Origin: Pseudomonas sp. GM50
GTDB taxonomy: Bacteria > Pseudomonadota > Gammaproteobacteria > Pseudomonadales > Pseudomonadaceae
Direction of reading: 5' to 3'
NCBI RefSeq assembly: GCF_000282375.1
Contig: NZ_AKJK01000009.1
Coordinates: 17,981 to 81,980, forward strand
DNA: 64,000 nucleotides
Shown piece after piece: positions 50,047-58,848 of the stretch. Within the stretch, counting starts at the first letter, position 1, and the number at the start of each line of letters is the position of its first letter. The notes below the pieces were generated by a model. It did no database searches. It was not told the origin of the DNA and worked only from the letters and a program-made list of their open reading frames with translations. The translations under genes were made by a program, and so were the position numbers.

Positions 50047-52182
50047 GTGTTCGCTCGTCTTTTTGCCCTGCCGTGTTTGTTCCTTGTCTGCCTGATGACA
50101 CTGCTGCCGATGACACCTGCCCAAGCGGTCAGTTTGCCGGGGCTGCTCAATGGCTCGGCGAAAACCCAGCCGCAAGCACAAGAACCGCTGGGGCAATCGC
50201 TGGACGAAGTCATCAAGTCCCTGGAAAACGATCAGCAGCGCACCCAGCTACTGACGGACCTGAAAAAACTTCGCGACGTCACCCAAAAGGCTCAGCCGAC
50301 CACTGAACAAGGCGTGTTGGGGCTGATCGGCGGCACTCTGGCCGGTCTCGAAAAGCAATTTTCCGGCGCCGACAGTCCGCTCAATCGCTGGTCCGAAGAG
50401 GTCGATCTGGCCAAGAATGAACTGGCGGCGCTGATGCTGCCGGCCAATGAATGGCTGCCAATCATCTTCGCTTTCGCTGTAATCCTGATGGTCTGGAGCC
50501 TGCTGGCCGCCGCCCTGATCTGGCTCGGCCACCGGGTACGTATGCGCTTCGGTCTCACCGAAGAACTGCCACAACACCCGAAGGCGCTGGACATGCTGCG
50601 CTTTGCCTTGCGCAAACTCGGGCCGTGGTTGATTGCCTTGGTCATGACGGTTTACATGACCTACGCCCTGCCTTCGTCATTGGGCAAAAGCCTGGCCATG
50701 GTGTTGGCCTATGCGCTGGTCGTCGGTACCTGTTTCTCGGCGATCTGTGTGATCGCGTTTTCCGTGCTGGATGGTCCGCATCGCCACCGTGCCTTGTACA
50801 TCCTGCGGCATCAGGCCTTCCGCCCGTTGTGGCTGATCGGCAGTTTCGCCGCCTTCGGTGAAGCCCTGAACGATCCGCGCCTGGTTGAAAGCCTCGGCAG
50901 TCACCTGGCTCACACCGCAGCAACGTTCGCCAATGTGTTGGCGGCGATCTCCACCGGTTTTTTCGTTCTGCGTTTCCGTCGGCCCATCGCGCACTTGATC
51001 CGCAATCAACCGCTATCCCGGCGCCTGACTCGCCGGGCCTTGAGCGACACGATCGAAATCCTCGGCACCTTTTGGTATCTGCCGGCGCTGGTGCTGGTGG
51101 GCATCTCGCTGTTCGCCACCTTCGTCTCCGCCGGCGACACCAGCACGGCCTTGCGTCAGTCACTGATCTGCACCGTGCTGCTGGTGTTGTGCATGGTCAT
51201 CAATGGGCTGGTGCGCCGCCATTCACTCAAACCGCAACGCAGCGTGAAGCGCCACGCGCTGTATTCGGATCGCCTGAAAAGCTTCTTCTACACCCTCGCC
51301 CATCTGCTGGTGTGGCTGGCATTCATCGAACTCGGCCTGCGCGTCTGGGGTATGTCGCTGATCCGCTTCACCGAAGGCGAGGGTCATGAAGTCAGCGTCA
51401 AACTGTTCAGCCTCGGCGGCACGCTGATTTTTGCCTGGCTGATCTGGATCCTCAGTGACACCGCCGTGCATCACGCCCTCACCCGCTCGCGCAAAGGCCT
51501 GGCCAATGCCCGCGCGCAGACGATGATGCCGTTGATCCGCAACGTGCTGTTCGTGGCGATTTTCATCATTGCGCTGATCGTCGCCCTGGCGAACATGGGC
51601 ATGAACGTCACTCCGTTGCTGGCCGGTGCTGGTGTGATCGGCCTGGCCATCGGTTTCGGCGCGCAATCACTGGTGGCCGACCTGATCACCGGGCTGTTCA
51701 TCATCATCGAAGACTCCCTGGCCATCGATGACTACGTGGACGTCGGCGGCCACTTGGGCACGGTCGAAGGCTTGACCATCCGCACCGTGCGCCTGCGGGA
51801 CATCGACGGCATCGTTCACACCATTCCGTTCAGCGAAATCAAAAGCATCAAGAACTACTCCCGGGAATTCGGTTACGCGATCTTCCGGGTGGCGGTGCCC
51901 TCCAACATGGACATCGACGAAGCGATCAAACTGATGCGCGAAGTCGGCCAGAAAATGCGCACCGACCCGCTGCAACGGCGAAACATCTGGTCGCCGCTGG
52001 AGATTCAGGGGATAGAAAGTTTCGAATCCGGCAACGCGATTCTTCGCGCACGCTTCAAGACCGCGCCGATCAAACAGTGGGAAGTTTCCCGGGCGTTCAA
52101 CCTGTCGCTCAAGCGCCATCTGGATGAAGCCGGGCTGGATCTGGCGACGCCACGGATGAGCGTGCAAGTCGCCAAGGAATAA
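50047..52182 (+). CDS. Large MscS-type mechanosensitive channel
   Basis: A 711-residue channel of the YbiO/MscS type: a signal peptide (VFARLFALPCLFLVCLMTLL plus PMTPAQA), a periplasmic helical part to about 130, many membrane helices, then the pore helix region NVTPLLAGAGVIGLAIGFGA followed by QSLVADLITGLFIIIEDSLA and the beta domain VDVGGHLGTVEGLTIRTVRL. It releases solutes on osmotic downshock. The GTG at 50047 has GAGG upstream and is preferred over a TTG two codons earlier. Confidence 0.9.
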   Translation: MFARLFALPCLFLVCLMTLLPMTPAQAVSLPGLLNGSAKTQPQAQEPLGQSLDEVIKSLENDQQRTQLLTDLKKLRDVTQKAQPTTEQGVLGLIGGTLAGLEKQFSGADSPLNRWSEEVDLAKNELAALMLPANEWLPIIFAFAVILMVWSLLAAALIWLGHRVRMRFGLTEELPQHPKALDMLRFALRKLGPWLIALVMTVYMTYALPSSLGKSLAMVLAYALVVGTCFSAICVIAFSVLDGPHRHRALYILRHQAFRPLWLIGSFAAFGEALNDPRLVESLGSHLAHTAATFANVLAAISTGFFVLRFRRPIAHLIRNQPLSRRLTRRALSDTIEILGTFWYLPALVLVGISLFATFVSAGDTSTALRQSLICTVLLVLCMVINGLVRRHSLKPQRSVKRHALYSDRLKSFFYTLAHLLVWLAFIELGLRVWGMSLIRFTEGEGHEVSVKLFSLGGTLIFAWLIWILSDTAVHHALTRSRKGLANARAQTMMPLIRNVLFVAIFIIALIVALANMGMNVTPLLAGAGVIGLAIGFGAQSLVADLITGLFIIIEDSLAIDDYVDVGGHLGTVEGLTIRTVRLRDIDGIVHTIPFSEIKSIKNYSREFGYAIFRVAVPSNMDIDEAIKLMREVGQKMRTDPLQRRNIWSPLEIQGIESFESGNAILRARFKTAPIKQWEVSRAFNLSLKRHLDEAGLDLATPRMSVQVAKE

Positions 52183-52188
52183 AAGCCC

Positions 52189-52281
52189 TTGTAGGAGCGA
52201 GGCTTGCCCGCGAAGACGGACTATCGGCCAACATCTATGTTGAATGTCAGTCCCTCTTCGCGGGCAAGCCTCGCTCCTACG
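52189..52281. repeat. REP pair, family A
   Basis: TGTAGGAGCGAGGCTTGCCC plus GCGAAG opposite CTTCGCGGGCAAGCCTCGCT plus CCTACGG. Confidence 0.9.
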
Positions 52282-52285
52282 GAAG

Positions 52286-52325
52286 ATCAAAATCAAGATC
52301 AAAAGATCGCAGCCTTCGGCAGCTC
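52286..52325. repeat. REP fragment, family D
   Basis: AAAAGATCGCAGCCTTCGGC plus AGCT, preceded by short GATCAAAATC copies; no inverted partner. Confidence 0.55.
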
Positions 52326-52342
52326 GTGTGCACAGCCAGGAT

Positions 52343-53056
52343 TCAGACCACATCCACCCCGACATGAATCGCATCATGGCGCCAAAATTCGAGGTCGCAA
52401 TCGATCAACCGCTCGTGCTGATCGTAATTGACCCGGGCAATCCGCAACCCCGGGCTGCCCACCGACACCCGTAAAGCCGCCGCCGCATCCACCGACAACG
52501 CCGTCGGCACAATCTCGAAACGCACCCGCCCGTAGTGCAAGTCGTAATGCCGCGCATACAGTTCGGTCATCGACTGATTCAGATCGAAGTCCAGAATCCC
52601 CGGGAAAAACTGCGGGTTCAGGTAGTGCTCCACATACAACACCAAGCGCCCGTCAATCCGTCGCGAGCGGCAGATCTGGATCACGCTCGACAGCGCCGGC
52701 AACTGCAACCAGGCACACACCGCCGCCGACGCCGGTTGCAAGCGCGCCGAGATTACCTCGGTGGACGGCACCCGCCCCTGCGCACTGACCATCGCGTGAA
52801 AGTGGCTGCGCTGCATCAGGTTATAAGCCAGTCGCGGTGGCGACACGAACCAGCCGCGTCGCTCTTCGCGATAAATCTGACCCTGGGCCTCCAGCTGCAA
52901 TAAAGCCTCACGCACGGTGATCCGCGTGGTACCGAACAACTCACTGAGCTTGCGCTCTGCCGGCAACTTGCTCCCGGGCGCCAACAAGCCGTGGTCGAGC
53001 TGTTCTTGCAGAACCTGCCCGATGGCTGTCACCGCTTTGGTTGTCTCGATGCGCAT
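52343..53056 (-). CDS. GntR/UTRA transcriptional regulator, PhnR-like
   Basis: A 237-residue regulator: GntR winged helix (LLAPGSKLPAERKLSELFGT, TRITVREALLQLEAQGQIYR, EERRGWFVSPPR) then a UTRA ligand domain (residues about 90-237; ICRSRRIDGRLVLYVEHYLN). This resembles regulators of phosphonate and other phosphate-containing compounds. The ATG at 53056 follows AGGTAA. It is divergent from the transport operon, and operator-like CTAGACCA sites lie by both starts, so it very likely controls both. The ligand is presumably the transported compound or its product. Confidence 0.87.
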   Translation of the reverse strand: MRIETTKAVTAIGQVLQEQLDHGLLAPGSKLPAERKLSELFGTTRITVREALLQLEAQGQIYREERRGWFVSPPRLAYNLMQRSHFHAMVSAQGRVPSTEVISARLQPASAAVCAWLQLPALSSVIQICRSRRIDGRLVLYVEHYLNPQFFPGILDFDLNQSMTELYARHYDLHYGRVRFEIVPTALSVDAAAALRVSVGSPGLRIARVNYDQHERLIDCDLEFWRHDAIHVGVDVV

Positions 53057-53069
53057 CAACGTTACCTAT

Positions 53070-53083
53070 CTGGACTAGACCAG
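53070..53083. promoter_or_regulatory. CTGGACTAGACCAG, candidate GntR operator
   Basis: Near-perfect dyad around CTAG (CTGG and CCAG arms), 14 bases upstream of the regulator start. It matches the UTRA-family operator pattern TGGTCTAGACCA except at one position. Confidence 0.6.
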
Positions 53084-53237
53084 CACTGATTCAGGGCAGA
53101 ACCGTGATTCAAATCGGTTCCTTCAACTGCCTGCAAGCCTAGGCACTGCACATGACTGACAGATGACAAAGCCGCCGAACGGTTGCGCCAGACACCTGCA
53201 ATTTTATGGCCAAGTCCCTTTCATATCAGCTCTTTAG

Positions 53238-53244
53238 CCATGGT
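53238..53244. promoter_or_regulatory. TGGTCTA half-site
   Basis: Reverse complement of TAGACCA, midway between the two fuller sites. Weak on its own. Confidence 0.3.
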
Positions 53245-53348
53245 CTACGCTTATCTCGCACCCCGCGTATCCGAGCGCAGAAAATTCAGGCCGACCGGTC
53301 GTCGACATCAAAATGTCATCCAACCCGCCTAAATTGGCTCAGGTATTG

Positions 53349-53362
53349 CTGACCTAGACCAA
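53349..53362. promoter_or_regulatory. CTGACCTAGACCAA, candidate GntR operator
   Basis: Shares CTAGACCA with the site at 53070 and lies about 45 bases before the binding-protein start, where a repressor would cover the promoter. Confidence 0.55.
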
Positions 53363-53406
53363 CACAACCGCAATCGCAGCGTTGAAAACGCCCAAAGGAG
53401 CTTCGG

Positions 53407-54471
53407 ATGAAACAGTTTTTCCTGGCATCATTGTTAGGCTCGACCATTGCCCTGTGCACCTCCGCCATGGCGGCGGATGATCTGAAAACCCTGGAAGCCG
53501 CTGCGAAAGCGGAAGGCGCAGTCAACAGCGTCGGCATGCCCGATGACTGGGCCAACTGGAAAGGCACCTGGGAAGACCTGGCCAAGAAATATGGCCTGAA
53601 ACACATCGACACCGACATGAGCTCGGCTCAGGAAATCGCCAAGTTCGCCGCCGAAAAAGACAACGCCAGCGCCGACATCGGCGACGTCGGAGCCGCATTC
53701 GGCCCTATCTCGGTCAAGCAGGGCGTGGTGCAACCTTATAAGCCAACGACCTGGGAACAGATTCCGGATTGGGCCAAGGACAAGGACGGTAACTGGGCGC
53801 TGGCCTACACCGGCACCATCGCGTTCATCGTCAACAAAAAGCTGCTGCACGGTTCTGAAGCACCGACCAAATGGGCCGACCTCAAGACTGGCAAGTACAA
53901 AGTTTCTATCGGTGACGTGAGCACCGCGGCCCAGGCTGCCAACGGTGTACTGGCCGCCGCCCTCGCCAATGGTGGTGACGAGAAAAACATTCAGCCAGCC
54001 CTGTTGCTGTTCGCGGACATCGCCAAGCAAGGCCGCCTGTCGATGGCCAACCCGACGATCGCCACCATGGAAAAGGGTGAAATCGAAGTCGGCGTGGTCT
54101 GGGACTTCAACGGCCTGAGTTACAAGGCCAAGATGGCGAATCCGGATGACTACATCGTGCTGATTCCGTCCGACGGCTCGGTGATTTCCGGTTACACCAC
54201 CATCATCAACAAATACGCGAAGCACCCGAACGCCGCCAAGCTGACCCGCGAATACATCTTCAGCGATGCCGGCCAAATCAACCTGGCGAAAGGCAACGCC
54301 CGTCCGATCCGTGCCGAGCACATCAAACTGCCGGAAGAGGTCAAGGCCAAGCTGCTGCCGAACGAGCAGTACAAAAAGGTTACGCCGATCAAAGACGCCG
54401 ATGCATGGGAAAAGACCTCCAAGGCACTGCCGCAGAAGTGGCAGGAAGAAGTCATCATCAATATGCCGTAA
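53407..54471 (+). CDS. ABC transporter substrate-binding protein (phosphonate/ester-type operon)
   Basis: A 354-residue periplasmic binding protein with signal peptide MKQFFLASLLGSTIALCTSA-MA. The mature part (DLKTLEAAAKAEGAVNSVGM, ADIGDVGAAFGPISVKQGVV, NWALAYTGTIAFIVNKKLLH, FSDAGQINLAKGNARPIRAE) fits the type-2 family that includes Fe3+, spermidine and 2-aminoethylphosphonate binders. The ligand is not known; the neighbouring hydrolases suggest an organophosphorus compound. AAAGGAG lies before the ATG. First gene of the operon. Confidence 0.87.
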   Translation: MKQFFLASLLGSTIALCTSAMAADDLKTLEAAAKAEGAVNSVGMPDDWANWKGTWEDLAKKYGLKHIDTDMSSAQEIAKFAAEKDNASADIGDVGAAFGPISVKQGVVQPYKPTTWEQIPDWAKDKDGNWALAYTGTIAFIVNKKLLHGSEAPTKWADLKTGKYKVSIGDVSTAAQAANGVLAAALANGGDEKNIQPALLLFADIAKQGRLSMANPTIATMEKGEIEVGVVWDFNGLSYKAKMANPDDYIVLIPSDGSVISGYTTIINKYAKHPNAAKLTREYIFSDAGQINLAKGNARPIRAEHIKLPEEVKAKLLPNEQYKKVTPIKDADAWEKTSKALPQKWQEEVIINMP

Positions 54472-54509
54472 CACGGTAGATCCCCATTCGGGGATCTGAT
54501 GGAGATCCA

Positions 54510-54603
54510 TTGTAGGAGCGAGGCTTGCCCGCGAAGAGGGACTGACATTCAACATTGATGTTGGCTGACAGTCCGCCTTCGCGAGCAAGCTTCGCTCCTA
54601 CAG
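54510..54603. repeat. REP pair inside the transport operon, mixed A/B arms
   Basis: TTGTAGGAGCGAGGCTTGCC plus CGCGAA opposite CCTTCGCGAGCAAGCTTCGC plus TCCTACAG, between the binding protein and hydrolase genes. It may give the first gene higher mRNA levels by stabilising the upstream fragment. Confidence 0.9.
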
Positions 54604-54635
54604 GTTTGACGATATTTTGCGGAGTCCCAGCCCCT

Positions 54636-55442
54636 ATGAAGCACAACGTCATCCTTGTCGTGCTCGACGGCCTCAATTACGAAGTCGCGCGCCACGCCAT
54701 GGGGCATCTGCAGGCTTACGTTGGCGCAGGACGCGCGGCACTCTACAAGCTGGAGTGCGAACTGCCCGCCCTGTCCCGCCCCCTTTATGAATGCATCCTG
54801 ACCGGCGTTACGCCGATCGACAGCGGCATCGTTCACAACAACGTCTCGCGCCTGTCCAACCAGCGCAGCATCTACCACTACGCCACCGACGCCGGCCTGA
54901 AAACCGCCGCCGCGGCCTATCACTGGGTCAGCGAGCTGTATAACCGTTCGCCGTTCGTGGCCGCCCGGGATCGTCATACCGACGACGCCAAACTGCCGAT
55001 CCAGCACGGTCATTTCTACTGGAGCGACCACTACCCGGACTCGCACCTGTTCGCCGACGCGGAAAACCTGCGCCTGCGCCACGCGCCGAACTTTTTATTG
55101 GTTCACCCCATGAACATCGACGACGCCGGGCACAAGCACGGCCTCGACACCCCGCAGTACCGCAACAGCGCTCGCTCGGCCGACATCATCCTCGCCGATT
55201 ACCTGCAAGGCTGGCTCGACGCCGGTTACCAGGTGCTGGTGACGGCCGACCACGGCATGAATAACGACCGCTCGCACAACGGCCTGCTGCCCGAAGAACG
55301 CGAAGTGCCGCTGTTCGTCCTCGGCGATGCTTTCAGCTTCAACAAAAATGCCGCACCGAAACAGACCGAAATCTGCGGCACCGTCTGCGAACTGTTGGGC
55401 GTGCCCCACGACAAACCTGTGTGCCGGGAGCTGCTCAAGTGA
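54636..55442 (+). CDS. Alkaline-phosphatase-superfamily hydrolase (phosphodiesterase/phosphonohydrolase-like)
   Basis: A 268-residue member of the nucleotide pyrophosphatase/phosphodiesterase branch. Metal and catalytic residues seen: Asp11 (VVLDGLNYE), nucleophile Ser47 (PALSRPLYECILTGVTP), Asp162 and His166 (NIDDAGHKHG), Asp205-His206 (TADHGMNND) and His214. A Ser rather than Thr nucleophile is notable. There is no signal peptide, so it works after import. Possible substrates are phosphate mono- or diesters, or a C-P bond as in phosphonoacetate hydrolase of the same superfamily. CGGAG precedes the ATG. Confidence 0.85.
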   Translation: MKHNVILVVLDGLNYEVARHAMGHLQAYVGAGRAALYKLECELPALSRPLYECILTGVTPIDSGIVHNNVSRLSNQRSIYHYATDAGLKTAAAAYHWVSELYNRSPFVAARDRHTDDAKLPIQHGHFYWSDHYPDSHLFADAENLRLRHAPNFLLVHPMNIDDAGHKHGLDTPQYRNSARSADIILADYLQGWLDAGYQVLVTADHGMNNDRSHNGLLPEEREVPLFVLGDAFSFNKNAAPKQTEICGTVCELLGVPHDKPVCRELLK

Positions 55443-56284
55443 ACGCCATGACCCGTGGTAAATGGCTGGCCGCTCTGTGCCTGGTGCCCTTCGCGATTTT
55501 CTTCTTCGTGTTCCAGATCGCCCCGCTGCTCTGGGTAATGATCAACAGCCTGCAATCGGAAGAGTTCGGCTGGGGCCTGGCCAACTTCAGCAAAATCTTC
55601 AACTCGAGATTCTATTTGCAGGCGATCCAGTACAGCCTCGAGATCAGTTTCTGGTCCAGTGTGTTCGGCATCATCATCGCCGTACTCGGCGCCTACTCCT
55701 TGCGCCGGGTCGACTCGAAACTGCGCAACTTCGTCAATGCCTTCGCCAACATGACCAGCAACTTCGCCGGCGTGCCCCTGGCCTTCGCGTTCATCATTTT
55801 GCTGGGCTTCAACGGCACCTTCACCATCATGCTCAAACAGGCCGGGATCATTCAGGATTTCAACCTGTACTCGAAAACCGGGCTGATCATTCTCTACACC
55901 TACTTCCAGATTCCCCTGGGTGTGTTGCTGCTCTACCCGGCGTTCGACGCACTGCGCGAAGACTGGCGTGAGTCCGCCGCGCTGCTGGGCGCCAACGGCT
56001 GGCAGTTCTGGCGGCACATCGGTTTGCCGGTACTGACCCCGGCGCTGCTGGGCACGTTCGTGATTCTGCTGGCCAACGCCCTCGGTGCGTATGCCACGGT
56101 CTACGCCCTGACCACCGGCAACTTCAACGTGTTGCCGATCCGCATCGCGGCGATGGTCTCCGGCGACATTTCCCTCGACCCGAACCTGGCCAGCGCCTTG
56201 GCCGTGGTGCTGGTGGCGTTGATGACCCTGGTGACCATCGTGCATCAGTTGCTGTTGAAGAGGAGCTACCATGTCTCGCGCTGA
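55439..56284 (+). CDS. ABC transporter permease 1
   Basis: A 281-residue permease with about six helices, from a GTG that overlaps the hydrolase stop (GTGA) with GGGAG nine bases upstream; an ATG at 55448 is the alternative. The EAA-type loop is ALREDWRESAALLGANGWQF. It pairs with the next gene as the two halves of the inner-membrane channel. It overlaps that gene by 14 bases. Confidence 0.88.
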   Translation: MNAMTRGKWLAALCLVPFAIFFFVFQIAPLLWVMINSLQSEEFGWGLANFSKIFNSRFYLQAIQYSLEISFWSSVFGIIIAVLGAYSLRRVDSKLRNFVNAFANMTSNFAGVPLAFAFIILLGFNGTFTIMLKQAGIIQDFNLYSKTGLIILYTYFQIPLGVLLLYPAFDALREDWRESAALLGANGWQFWRHIGLPVLTPALLGTFVILLANALGAYATVYALTTGNFNVLPIRIAAMVSGDISLDPNLASALAVVLVALMTLVTIVHQLLLKRSYHVSR

Positions 56285-57071
56285 ACTGGGCCCCGTCGGT
56301 GTCTATCACCGCGTCGTGGTGTATTTGCTGTTTGCCATTCTGCTGTTGCCGCTGGCCGGCACGCTGATCTACTCGATCGCCAGCAGTTGGTCGGCGACCA
56401 TTCTGCCCAGCGGCTTTACCTTCAAGTGGTACATCCAGCTGTGGAGCGATCCGCGCTTTCTCGACGCGTTCGGCCAGTCGTTACTGGTCTGTGTCGGCTC
56501 GCTGATTCTGTCGGTGGTGCTGATTCTGCCGCTGCTGTTCGTGGTGCATTACCACTTCCCGAAACTCGATGCGTTGATGAACATCCTGATCCTGCTGCCC
56601 TTCGCGGTGCCGCCGGTGGTATCGTCGGTCGGGCTCCTGCAGCTCTACGGTTCGGGGCCGTTCGCGATGGTCGGCACGCCTTGGATTTTGATTGGTTGCT
56701 ACTTCACCGTGGCGCTGCCGTTCATGTACCGGGCGATCACCAATAACCTGCAAGCGATCAACCTGCGCGACCTGATGGACGCCGCGCAACTGCTCGGTGC
56801 CAGCACTTGGCAAGCGGCATTCCTGGTGGTGCTACCGAACCTGCGCAAGGGTCTGATGGTGGCGTTGCTGCTGTCGTTCTCGTTCCTGTTCGGTGAGTTT
56901 GTGTTCGCCAACATCCTCGTCGGCACCCGCTATGAAACCCTGCAGGTCTACCTCAACAACATGCGTAACAGCAGCGGCCACTTCACCAGCGCGCTGGTGA
57001 TTTCCTACTTCTTCTTTGTGCTGGTTCTGACCTGGGCGGCCAATATCTTGAACAAGGACAAAAGCGAATGA
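56271..57071 (+). CDS. ABC transporter permease 2
   Basis: A 266-residue permease with about six helices: VYLLFAILLLPLAGTLIYSI at the start and the EAA loop NLRDLMDAAQLLGASTWQAA near 165-185. AGGAG lies six bases before the ATG. It ends in an ATGA overlap with the ATPase gene. The tight overlaps show that both permeases and the ATPase are made together. Confidence 0.9.
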   Translation: MSRAELGPVGVYHRVVVYLLFAILLLPLAGTLIYSIASSWSATILPSGFTFKWYIQLWSDPRFLDAFGQSLLVCVGSLILSVVLILPLLFVVHYHFPKLDALMNILILLPFAVPPVVSSVGLLQLYGSGPFAMVGTPWILIGCYFTVALPFMYRAITNNLQAINLRDLMDAAQLLGASTWQAAFLVVLPNLRKGLMVALLLSFSFLFGEFVFANILVGTRYETLQVYLNNMRNSSGHFTSALVISYFFFVLVLTWAANILNKDKSE

Positions 57072-58057
57072 GCTATGTCAGCGTCCAACATCTTCAAAAG
57101 AATTACTCGGGCACTACCGTGTTCAGCGACATCAACTGCGAAATCAAGAAAGGTGAATTCGTCACCCTTCTCGGCCCGTCCGGTTGCGGCAAGTCCACCC
57201 TGTTGCGTTGCATCGCCGGCCTGACCTCGGTGGACGGCGGCAAGATTCTGCTGGAGGGTCAGGATCTCGTCCCGCTGAGCCCGCAAAAACGCGGGATCGG
57301 CATGGTGTTCCAGAGTTACGCACTGTTCCCGAACATGACCGTGGAGCAGAACGTCGCCTTCGGCTTGCGCATGCAAAAGGTCAACGCCGACGACAGCCAA
57401 AAACGCGTCGCCGAAGTGTTGCAACTGGTGGAACTCAATGATTTTGCCGCCCGCTACCCGCATCAACTGTCCGGCGGCCAGTGTCAACGTGTCGCCCTGG
57501 CTCGCTCGCTGGTGACCCGGCCTCGCTTGTTGTTGCTGGATGAGCCGCTGTCGGCATTGGATGCGCGGATTCGCAAGCACCTGCGCGAACAGATCCGTCA
57601 GATCCAGCGCGAACTGGGTCTGACCACGATCTTCGTCACTCACGATCAGGAAGAAGCCCTGACCATGTCTGACCGAATTTTCCTGATGAATCAGGGAAAG
57701 ATCGTACAAAGCGGCGATGCAGAAACCCTCTACACCGCACCAGTCGATGTGTTTGCCGCAGGCTTCATCGGCAACTACAACCTACTGGACGCCGACAGCG
57801 CCAGTAAGCTGTTGCAACGACCGATCACCCATCGCCTCGCGATTCGCCCGGAAGCTATCGAGCTAAGCCTCAACGGCGAACTCGACGCGCAGATTCGCAG
57901 CCACAGCCTGTTGGGCAACGTGATTCGCTATCGGGTCGAAGCCCGGGGCGTGGAATTGGTGGTGGATGTGCTGAACCGTTCGGCAGCCGACCTGCATCCC
58001 GATGGTCAGCGCCTGGCACTTTCCATCGATCCGACGGCCCTGTGTGAGGTAGCCTGA
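57068..58057 (+). CDS. ABC transporter ATP-binding protein
   Basis: A 329-residue ATPase: Walker A GPSGCGKST (36-44), Q-loop FQSYALFPNMTVEQNV, signature YPHQLSGGQCQRVALARSLV (Cys where Gln is usual), Walker B LLLLDEPLSALDARIRK and switch His in FVTHDQEEALTM. A C-terminal TOBE-like domain (about 240-329) is present. It energises the importer formed with the two permeases and the binding protein. Confidence 0.93.
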   Translation: MSYVSVQHLQKNYSGTTVFSDINCEIKKGEFVTLLGPSGCGKSTLLRCIAGLTSVDGGKILLEGQDLVPLSPQKRGIGMVFQSYALFPNMTVEQNVAFGLRMQKVNADDSQKRVAEVLQLVELNDFAARYPHQLSGGQCQRVALARSLVTRPRLLLLDEPLSALDARIRKHLREQIRQIQRELGLTTIFVTHDQEEALTMSDRIFLMNQGKIVQSGDAETLYTAPVDVFAAGFIGNYNLLDADSASKLLQRPITHRLAIRPEAIELSLNGELDAQIRSHSLLGNVIRYRVEARGVELVVDVLNRSAADLHPDGQRLALSIDPTALCEVA

Positions 58058-58091
58058 TGATCTTGCTGATGTTGAAGAGAGAACTGCACTG

Positions 58092-58745
58092 ATGGCCCTG
58101 GCAATTTTTGATCTGGACGAAACCCTGATCCACGGCGACTGCGCCACCCTCTGGAGCGAACAAATGGGGCGCCTGGGCTGGGTCGATCCCGAGTCGTTCA
58201 TGCGTCAGAACAACGAACTGATGGACGCTTACAGCCACGGCAAGTTGCGCATGGAGGAGTACATGACCTTCAGCCTTGAGCCGATGATCGGGCGCACACC
58301 GGAAGAAGTCGACCATCTGGTCGGGCCTTGGGTGGAAGACTTCATCGAGCCGATCATCTTCAGCGACGCCACCAAAGCCATCGCCGCCCACCGCAAGGCC
58401 GGCGACCGGATCCTGGTGATCTCGGCCTCGGGCACGCATTTGGTCAAGCCGATTGCCGACCGTTTGGGCATCGACGAGATTCTCGGCATCGAGCTGGAAG
58501 TGGCCCACGGGGTTTATAGCGGCCAAACCGTTGGTACCCTGACCTACCGCGAAGGCAAGATCACCCGGTTGCTGGAATGGCTCGATGCCGAAGAGGAAAA
58601 CCTGGAAGGCGCGAGTTTCTATTCAGATTCGCGCAATGACTTGCCGCTGCTGCTGAAAGTGGACTTTCCGCATGTGGTGAATCCGGATCCGGTCCTGCTC
58701 GAACACGCTGAAAAGGCCGGCTGGCCGATCCATATCTGGAAGTAA
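58092..58745 (+). CDS. HAD-IB family phosphatase
   Basis: A 217-residue HAD hydrolase of the SerB-like subclass: motif I IFDLDETLIHGD with Asp7 and Asp9, motif II LVISASGTHLVKPI, motif IV FYSDSRNDLPLLLKV. The helical cap lies between motifs I and II. It removes phosphate from a small monoester. It follows the ATPase by 34 bases on the same strand and probably belongs to the operon, giving two phosphohydrolases for one imported compound. It may also be a housekeeping gene that happens to follow. Confidence 0.85.
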   Translation: MALAIFDLDETLIHGDCATLWSEQMGRLGWVDPESFMRQNNELMDAYSHGKLRMEEYMTFSLEPMIGRTPEEVDHLVGPWVEDFIEPIIFSDATKAIAAHRKAGDRILVISASGTHLVKPIADRLGIDEILGIELEVAHGVYSGQTVGTLTYREGKITRLLEWLDAEEENLEGASFYSDSRNDLPLLLKVDFPHVVNPDPVLLEHAEKAGWPIHIWK

Positions 58746-58756
58746 TAAAAAACCCA

Positions 58757-58846
58757 TGTGGGAGCGGGCTTGCTCGAAGGCGGTGTGTCATTCAACATTG
58801 ATGTCGACTGACACACCGCCTTCGCGAGCAAGCCCGCTCCCACAGG
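58757..58846. repeat. REP pair, family B, left arm shortened
   Basis: TGGGAGCGGGCTTGCTCGAA plus GGCGG lacks the CG dinucleotide of the usual arm GCTCGCGAAGG; the right arm is intact. Lies between convergent genes. Confidence 0.88.
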
Positions 58847-58848
58847 GT

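Larger units (their letters stand above)
53060..53406. other. Divergent control region of the transport operon
   Basis: No gene. It holds three CTAGACCA-type sites and should contain promoters for both directions. Confidence 0.55.

Noticed and set aside
4945..58846. Repeated hairpins that could be taken for a CRISPR array
   Set aside because: They are dispersed, paired inverted repeats without regular spacers, and no cas genes are present.
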